NCBI RefSeq assembly: GCF_022605725.1
Contig: NC_065552.1
Location: 21,966,785 to 22,030,784 of the forward strand
DNA length: 64,000 nucleotides
Direction: 5' to 3'
From: Anthonomus grandis grandis
Lineage: Eukaryota; Arthropoda; Insecta; Coleoptera; Curculionidae
How positions within the stretch are numbered: the stretch's first letter is position 1; each line of letters opens with the position of its first letter. Shown piece by piece: positions 58,037 to 64,000 of the stretch. The notes under the pieces were generated by a model. It worked only from the letters and a program-made list of their open reading frames with translations, had not been told where the DNA came from and did no database searches. The position numbers and the translations under genes are program-made.

Positions 58037-61000
58037 ATGGATCCTGCTTCGCTCCTCCTAAGGTTATCATTCTTTGGACTGTTCCTGATACTGCTATACT
58101 TATACGCAACCAGAAACTTCAACTATTGGAAGAAGCGAAACATAAAATATGTAAAACCTGTTCCATTTATTGGTAACCTGGGTCCTATGATAACTTTAAA
58201 GAAAAATATCGGATTTTTCCTTTTGGATATGTGCGAAACACTTAAAAGTGATGTCTTTGGATTTTTTGCTTTTGACACGCCTTTTTTGGTAGTAACGTCA
58301 CCGAAATTACTTAAAAACATCCTGGTAAAGGATTTTTCTATTTTTAACGACAGAATAGTATATTCTCCTAATGGTCATCCAATTTTGGAAAATGTAATGT
58401 TTCTCGCAAAAGGCCAATCTTGGAAAAACGTACGCTCCAAATCAAGTCCAGCATTTACCTCTGGCAAACTAAAGAACATGTTTTTACTGATATTAAAAGA
58501 ATGTAAACTGCTTACCGACTACATTGACAAGTTTGTCGATATGCCTAACGTTGAGGCCAAAGAGATATGTGCTAAATATTCTACTAACGTTATAGCCAGA
58601 TGTGCATTTGCAGTAGAAGCTAATTCGTTTGAAAGTGATGATGCCGAATTTAGGTATGATAAGAAAATAATAAATATATATCTACAATGTTAATTAATAG
58701 TTATTAACAAGTGAGTGACTATATAACATTAAATTTAATATTCATTTAATATATTCGATTATCATTAAGGAGGGACTAGAAGGATGTTCATGTAATTCAA
58801 ACGAGGAAGAACAATTCTTTTTAGAGTTAAGCATGCAGTGGTAGAAAATGTTTTCTAATTATACTTTATTAACCTTAGTTATACTTACCTTAATGGTTTT
58901 TGTAAGCCATAGGTCTTTATTTGTAGTATCTTCAAAATCACAGAATATTACCACTAGTCATTATAGTCATTGCCACTAAATCATTAGTTCTATTATTAGA
59001 AATGTTAACTAAAGGTCCAGTTGTGTTTGGTTTCTCCTTGCATGGGAATCCTGGTGAGTCTACTGTTTCGCATCCTATCGACATGCTCTTTTTACTCTCC
59101 TCTTCTTTCTTGTGACCATTTAACAATATCGGACATTATATCACATCACTTCCGAATCTCATTGCTTCACTACCTGCCTTTCATTCTCAGTGTGATCCTT
59201 GCGATCGCTCGTAGGGTCCGCATTTTAGTCATTCGTAATGCTCTTTTTATCCGGTTGGTGTCAACTCTCGTTTCCGCTGCATAGATGAGGATAGACTTCA
59301 CTGTTATTTTGTAGATATTATTCTTGTTGGTAATCGATAAGTATTTGTTTTTCCAAATAATATTATGTAGATATCCAGACTCTCGTTCTGTTTCATTTAC
59401 TTATATTTTGATTTCACCATATTTATTTCAGCTGCTTGAAGCTTTTATCCTCAGGCATTCAAACTCATCACTTGTTCGATTGGTGTGTCGTTAAGTACCA
59501 GCTTGCATAATATTCGTTCCTTGCTTGGTCATAGATTTCGCTTTCGGTATTGAGATGCTTATGTTATATTTCTTTGAACATTGTCCTTATTTTCTGCTAT
59601 GAGAATCGCATCATCTGCAGCAGAATATGTTAAATTCAGTTTGTCCCTTTTTGTAACCTTGTCCTACATTTTTTGTCAAGTTTATGATGTGGTCTATTAG
59701 TAGGTTAAAGAGTATCGGACTTCCTGTGATTTTCGGACTGGGTTACCTGATGCATATCCATATCTACACTTCCTCTCTAGTAGAGGCGCTTGACTGCATG
59801 TTTGTACTCTTGTTGGTATTGACTTTAATATATTCTATTGTTGTTGGCTCCTTGTTTTCGCAGGATCTTTAGCACATCCTTCAGTTGCACTCTATGAAAT
59901 GCTTTGCTTAGGTCAATAAACCAGAGGAACGCAGGTTTGTTGGATTCTACGGACTTGTCGATGTTTTGGCGCGGTAAGAAGGTTGATTTTTTATCTATTC
60001 TGCGTAAAGTTCATAGAGTGATTGCCTACAGTACTTGATAGTTATTGGTTTATTACTTTGGTGAGCAGCTTCCTGGCGGTATTGAACATGTTTACACCTC
60101 GATAGTTCCTTTGATTCTTTCTTTTCTCCTGAAAGGGATTGTAATGCTAGATGTCCATTCCTAGAGTACTTCTTCTGTTGATATAATCATACCGTAAACG
60201 CAATATTTCTAGCATCAGTTTGCTTATTATTTTAGCTATTAATTTTCTGTTCTTCAATTTGTTGGTTACTGCTTTGATCTCTGTTTCATTTATAATGTGG
60301 TTCTCGATGTTGTTGGACATGGTTCATAAATCCACTTGTTCTTTGGTATTGTACAGACTATCGAGGTGGTATGTCCATTTTTTAGTGGAATTATTGAATA
60401 CGATTTGTTTGTTTTATCACTCTCCTCGGTACAGCTCAAGTTGCATGACGGTGGTGAACTTTTTTCAAAAAATTTTTTTGATTTGTATTATTTTAGTATT
60501 GGCTATGTTTCTTCGGCACAACAAATGAATAATATCAGCAATACGTCTGCTAACATTGTTCATTTGTTTTGCTACTGATGAACTTAATGCAGGCTGCTCT
60601 TTTCTCTGCAGCGAGAAAGTTTATTTCTGTGGTTTATTTGCTAGCTATTGCATTTACGTTTACTTCTCTTTTGCAGCAATAATTATGATAATTATTTTAA
60701 TTTTGGACGATGCCGTATCGATTGTATCCCCAGCTGTTATTAGAATTACTTCTATTCATTTCTTTAATTATGATTTATTTAATTCTTTGATGCTGTTGTT
60801 GTAGAAAAATTAGTTCTATGTTGAATTCTTCATGGATAATTGGTAATTTTTTACAGAAGCATTTATTTTACATAGCATTCTGTGTTCACTTTCCATATCC
60901 AAAGAAACAAGCGATTGTACCTCCAGGATCTGCGTTGAGTGAATGTTTTTTTTGGTTATAACGTATTCTGTAGTAGACTGTTGATATCTAGAGTTAAACT

Positions 61001-62244
61001 TCGATATTTTGTAAAGACCGAATGTGTTATTTATCCGTAGTTCTAATTAACTGCAAGTTCCTAGAAAGAGTCTACCATTTTCATTTGATGCGTTTTTATT
61101 AAATTCTTGTGTAATCCTGTCGATGACCATATTGCCGATTCTAGCGTTTAAGTCTTCGTGCTAGGATAGGCCTATTTTCATGGGGTTTGGTATTTCAAAG
61201 AGCTCAGTCCATTGATATTTCAAAGTCCCAGACTAAATATGTCTCTCTCGATTCTTTCTTGTCCAATATACATATATAAGTAAGTAATTGTATTTTATTG
61301 TTTCGTCTCCCTTTTTTTATTTTAAATAATGCACATGTATCTAATTAAAGTTTGTGTACTTCCACGAGGATTTTCTGGTTTTTTGAATTTTAGAGTTAAT
61401 GTTAAAACATCTTACTCTCACTCTTAATATTTTCGTTTTCCATTCTTCATGAGGTAGGTTGGCTAACTTGACTCCTTTTATCCAGGATTGGGACCGGCTG
61501 AGGTCGGAATCGACAATCAACTCTGCCTAAGGAAGGCGTAGATTGAATCGAGTAGTTCGATTGCCGCAAGTAATGTTTAGTTCTTAAAGATAAGTTGAAC
61601 CAAACAGTGATTTAAGCATTATTTAATTTATTGGTTTGACTTATATTTAAGAACGAGAATGATCTGGGCTTCTAATGTATTTTATATGGTTTACAAGATT
61701 TTTGTATATTTGTAATTGTAACTTGTGGACAACAGATTTTTATTATTTTTTACCGCCCTAAAGAAGGTCTAATTTACGCTCAAACGACGGTAATTTCAAA
61801 AATTTAAAACCTGAGTTTTTATTAGACCCCACATCTAATTGACGTAGTATGGTGCGTGTAAAAATATAATACAAAAATATTGTGTCTTGCATTTAAGCTT
61901 GCCCTTTTTTTATCCAAAAATATGCTTAATAAAGTTTTATAATTTTTTAGGAAAATTGGAAGCCGGCTAATCAATATGAAGTAAGCGTTCCTTAAAATAT
62001 TTATTATTATATTTATTTTATTGCTATTTTTTTAGACTGTCAACAGCCATAAGACAAACCATATGCTGGTTCTCGCCAATGATAGTTAAGTTATTTGGAA
62101 TTTCCGTTTTCGAAGGAAGTTCTGTTACAAGGTTATCGGCAATTTTTAAAGAAGTCTTACATACAAGAATGAATTCTAACGAGAATACATCGAACGATTT
62201 AATAGATGTACTGTTAGAGTCCAAGAAAAAAGGATCGGAATTAT
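58037..62244 (+). CDS. Cytochrome P450, CYP3 clan (CYP6/CYP9-like), exons 1-3, incomplete
   Basis: Membrane-bound monooxygenase; in insects this clan often metabolises toxins and plant compounds. Exon 1 is 58,037-58,653, exon 2 61,951-61,980 (30 nt) and exon 3 62,036-62,244, with GT-AG junctions that keep frame (TTTAG/GTATGA, TTTTTTAG/GAAAAT, ATGAA/GTAAGC, TTTTTAG/ACTGTC, TTAT/GTAAGT). The N-terminal anchor is residues 5-25, then YWKKRNIKYVKPVPFIGNLG. Helix C has WxxxR (W129, R133) followed by SPAFTSGKLKNMF, typical of CYP6/CYP9. Exon 3 gives TAIRQTICWFSPMIVKLFGI and NDLIDVLLESKKKGSE, just before helix I. Helices I and K and the heme Cys are not in the window; they lie further right or are lost. 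No stop or frameshift is seen in these exons. Confidence 0.85.
59020..61570 (-). mobile_element. Degenerate LINE-5 inside intron 1 of the P450 gene
   Basis: The minus strand gives endonuclease remnants near 61,150-60,880 (GNMVIDRITQEFN, STTEYVITKKNIH), then RT pieces NYRGVNMFNTARKLLTKVIN, FLWFIDLSKAFHRVQLKD (first Asp), GSPILFNLLIDHIIN and SAADDAILIAENKDNVQRNI (YADD-type catalytic site), and the post-RT tail GYLHNIIWKNKYLSITNKNN, RIKRALRMTKMRTLRAIAR. Stops and frameshifts occur throughout. It is antisense to the P450 gene. The clade is uncertain, of the RTE/Jockey-like type with an ADDAxLIAENEDD site. Boundaries are approximate. Confidence 0.75.
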
Positions 62245-62339
62245 GTAAGTCGTATATATTTTACATTTCCATAAGCGCATTTTCGAGCGGAATTATCTAA
62301 TTCTAATTAATTAACAATATTAATAATGTAATAAAAATA

Positions 62340-63002
62340 TTTAAAAAATTACCATTGAGAGCTGGTTTGGGATATGGTTTCAACTACCTTTCTGATTATG
62401 TGCCTCTACTTCTTTTATCAACTCGTAGTCCGCCGCTCCTCAGCCATATAGCAGGTCTCGCACATTCTTAACGAGCTTTAACAGCTTCATCTAATAATCT
62501 ACTGTATGGCTACCGCTGTTATTAAAACCCGTTATTAACTTCTGATTAAAAATAATAAATAACCTGTATTGGTTTGGTGGGTTTCAATGATGGACTGTAT
62601 CGACTTTTATAATATTTATTTTACACCAAACTCATAAAATAGCTTTTAACTTTTGTTGGATACAAAAAAGAACGTATAGGTTTCGCCATCTTGGGTTGAG
62701 CCTCCTTTCGCGACACTGTTGCCGGTTCGACGTTTATTAAAAATTTTTTAAGAAAATTTGGGACTTAATATACTCCCGCCTTGAAAGTATCCACTTTCAA
62801 TCAACACATTACAACCTCTTTTACAATATTAACTTATGAATTTATATTCAAAACATTTTTTAGTCATATTTCAAGTCCGAACAAAATGGAAGAAGAGTTC
62901 CACGAAATTACTTAAAATCGGTTCGTTGGTTTTGATCCAAGAGGACAACACTCCACCACTATTATGGAAAATTTGACGGGTTGTAAAATTATTTCCTGGA
63001 AA

Positions 63003-63043
<41 letters not shown>

Positions 63044-63540
63044 TCCATAGTTTTTCAAGCTTCAACAACTAAGCTTCACCGGAACCCGCCTCTTGTTCAG
63101 GAGTCCCACTGCCAAAGTCTACCTTATCATTTTCCTCCACAGGCAAGACGCAACACTTGTTTACTCCTCTCCGGAATACTCCATTCGTTGTTTGAAGATC
63201 TACAACCCTATTGATCCCATCCTTTCCAGGAAATAATTTTACAACACGTCAAATTTTCCATAACAGTGGTGGAGTGTTGTCCTCTTGGATCAAAACCAAC
63301 GAACCGATTTTAAGTAATTTCGTGGAACTCTTCTTCCATTTTGTTCGGACTTGTAGTTCGAATATATATTGCTTTTTCCACTGCTGCCAAAAATCTTGTA
63401 CTATACTCTATTTCAGAAGTGTATAGAGCAATAAACTGGGGAATTCCGTTCTGTTTGGCTACATTTCGTGGTAGTTCATAGGCGCAGGTACTTATAATAT
63501 TTATGAATTTAATTTTCACGGATTAAATGCCTTTATTTTG
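62340..63540 (-). mobile_element. BEL/Pao LTR-retrotransposon remnant with internal inversion
   Basis: The minus strand carries the last part of BEL/Pao pol: LVLIQEDNTPPLLWK, FPGKDGINRVVDLQTTNGVF and RRGVNKCCVLPVEEN, the post-integrase segment, ending about 63,060. Further left, TCAAGGCGGGAGTATATTAA at about 62,770-62,790 (minus strand) looks like the polypurine tract and LTR start of this superfamily, with an LTR-like AT-rich stretch to about 62,520 or 62,340. Between them sits an inverted copy of the pol segment. Stops and the inversion make it inactive. The other LTR and most of pol are absent. Confidence 0.7.
62876..63352. repeat. 126-bp inverted duplication around a (TA)n tract
   Basis: 62,876-63,002 and 63,227-63,352 are inverted copies of the same BEL/Pao pol segment with very few differences (for example GACGGGTTG against GACGTGTTG). 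The unique part and a (TA)n run of about 35 bases (63,005-63,041) lie between them. The near identity suggests that the duplication is much younger than the element's decay. Confidence 0.88.
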
Positions 63541-63795
63541 AAAGAGATTAAATACTAAATAAATACTTTTAATCCTTTTGTATAGGTACCTATCTTTTAA
63601 CGCTTTGTAACATGCCAAAATGGGGTCAGGTAATATATACAGACTATAAATACTTTTAAATCATATTTTAAACGTTAGTAGTCACTGCTACGCTGTAGTG
63701 TAATCACAATAGTATTATCCCAATATTTAAAAAATTGAGGTATTCAGTCCAACGAAAAGATGTACTAAAAATTCTCCACTATCGCTGAGTGAAAA
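63541..63795. other. Spacer, nothing recognised
   Basis: AT-rich sequence between the BEL/Pao remnant and the last frame. No splice-ready P450 exon was found here. Confidence 0.4.
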
Positions 63796-63799
63796 AGTT

Positions 63800-64000
63800 A
63801 TATTTTAAATGTACATGATTGCATAAAACACGATTACCCTAGTTTTACTGTGCAAGAAATTGTTGAAAAATGTTCTCGAATGAGTGGAATTGGAAAGTCC
63901 ACCATTTTCAAATTGTTGCGGGAAAGAAAAGTAGCAGGTCAAGTGGAATCTCCCAAGGAAAAGCCAGGACGACCTACAAAAGTCCTTGATGAAAATGCTA
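63800..64000 (+). CDS. N-terminal part of a DDE-type transposase, cut by the window edge
   Basis: The plus frame reads DYPSFTVQEIVEKCSRM, then GIGKSTIFKLLRERKVAG, ESPKEKPGRPTKVLDE and runs off the end. A helix-turn-helix followed by a basic GRPxK hook is the usual N-terminus of insect Tc1/mariner- or pogo-like transposases. The start codon is not clear, since the frame may begin upstream of 63,800. The assignment rests on this N-terminal pattern only. Confidence 0.5.

Noticed and set aside
59021..60804. Several plus-strand frames of 60-100 codons
   Set aside because: They are antisense shadows of the minus-strand LINE-5.
62871..63426. Two near-identical frames (containing NFTTRQIFHNSGGVL) on opposite strands
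   Set aside because: They are antisense translations of the inverted BEL/Pao pol duplication, not a gene family.

Overview
The window is AT-rich eukaryotic DNA that looks like an insect genome, possibly a beetle. It has GT-AG introns, a CYP3-clan (CYP6/CYP9-like) cytochrome P450, and a mix of transposons typical of arthropods: CR1/Jockey-like and R4/Dong-like LINEs, Penelope, BEL/Pao, PIF/Harbinger, piggyBac and Tc1/mariner-like elements. The species assignment is inference. I see no tRNA, rRNA, CRISPR array or prokaryotic operon. Almost everything upstream of 58 kb is mobile DNA, most of it broken by stops, frameshifts and internal deletions.

Layout: 0.66-3.85 kb, a degenerate LINE (minus) ending in a (TAA)n tail. 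7.27-9.45 kb, a mariner-like transposon with about 415-bp inverted repeats. 9.5-12.3 kb, a second LINE (plus). 12.37-14.50 kb, a PIF/Harbinger element with both termini, a TAA target duplication, a transposase (plus) and a convergent MADF companion gene (minus). 18.6-19.7 kb, half a piggyBac element. 20.0-22.9 kb, two head-to-tail R4/Dong-like LINE copies joined at a (TAA)n tract. 23.77-26.21 kb, a second long-TIR mariner-like element. 26.5-30.8 kb, a LINE with 5' leader, ORF1 (PHD-like finger), intact endonuclease and damaged RT. 30.8-32.1 kb, a second Harbinger remnant with its MADF gene. 33.2-34.0 kb, a short TA-flanked element. 34.10-37.84 kb, an unusual multi-exon DNA transposon (Sola-like by inference) with 4-bp TATA flanks and repeated subterminal motifs. 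38.4-40.3 kb, a Penelope-like element split in its GIY-YIG region by a third, internally deleted Harbinger. 40.3-45.2 kb, nothing recognisable except a local duplication. 45.2-49.0 kb, LINE pieces and a mariner relic. 50.60-51.92 kb, a non-autonomous element with 36-bp TIRs and a 7-8 bp target duplication. 51.96-56.71 kb, a piggyBac element with TTAA flanks, a LINE fragment and a hairpin repeat inside.

The only likely host gene is the cytochrome P450 on the plus strand. Exon 1 is at 58,037-58,653, a 30-nt exon 2 at 61,951-61,980 and exon 3 at 62,036-62,244. Its 3.3-kb first intron holds an antisense LINE, and a BEL/Pao remnant lies just past exon 3. The heme-binding part is not in the window. 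The last 200 bases begin another transposase.

How the parts work together: each autonomous transposon follows a known scheme (transposase plus terminal repeats; Harbinger transposase plus MADF/Myb-like partner; LINE ORF1 plus EN-RT), but no element here looks fully intact. The best candidates for something less described are the spliced TATA-flanked transposon with its iteron-like termini (34.1-37.8 kb) and the two mariner-like elements with roughly 415-490 bp inverted repeats.
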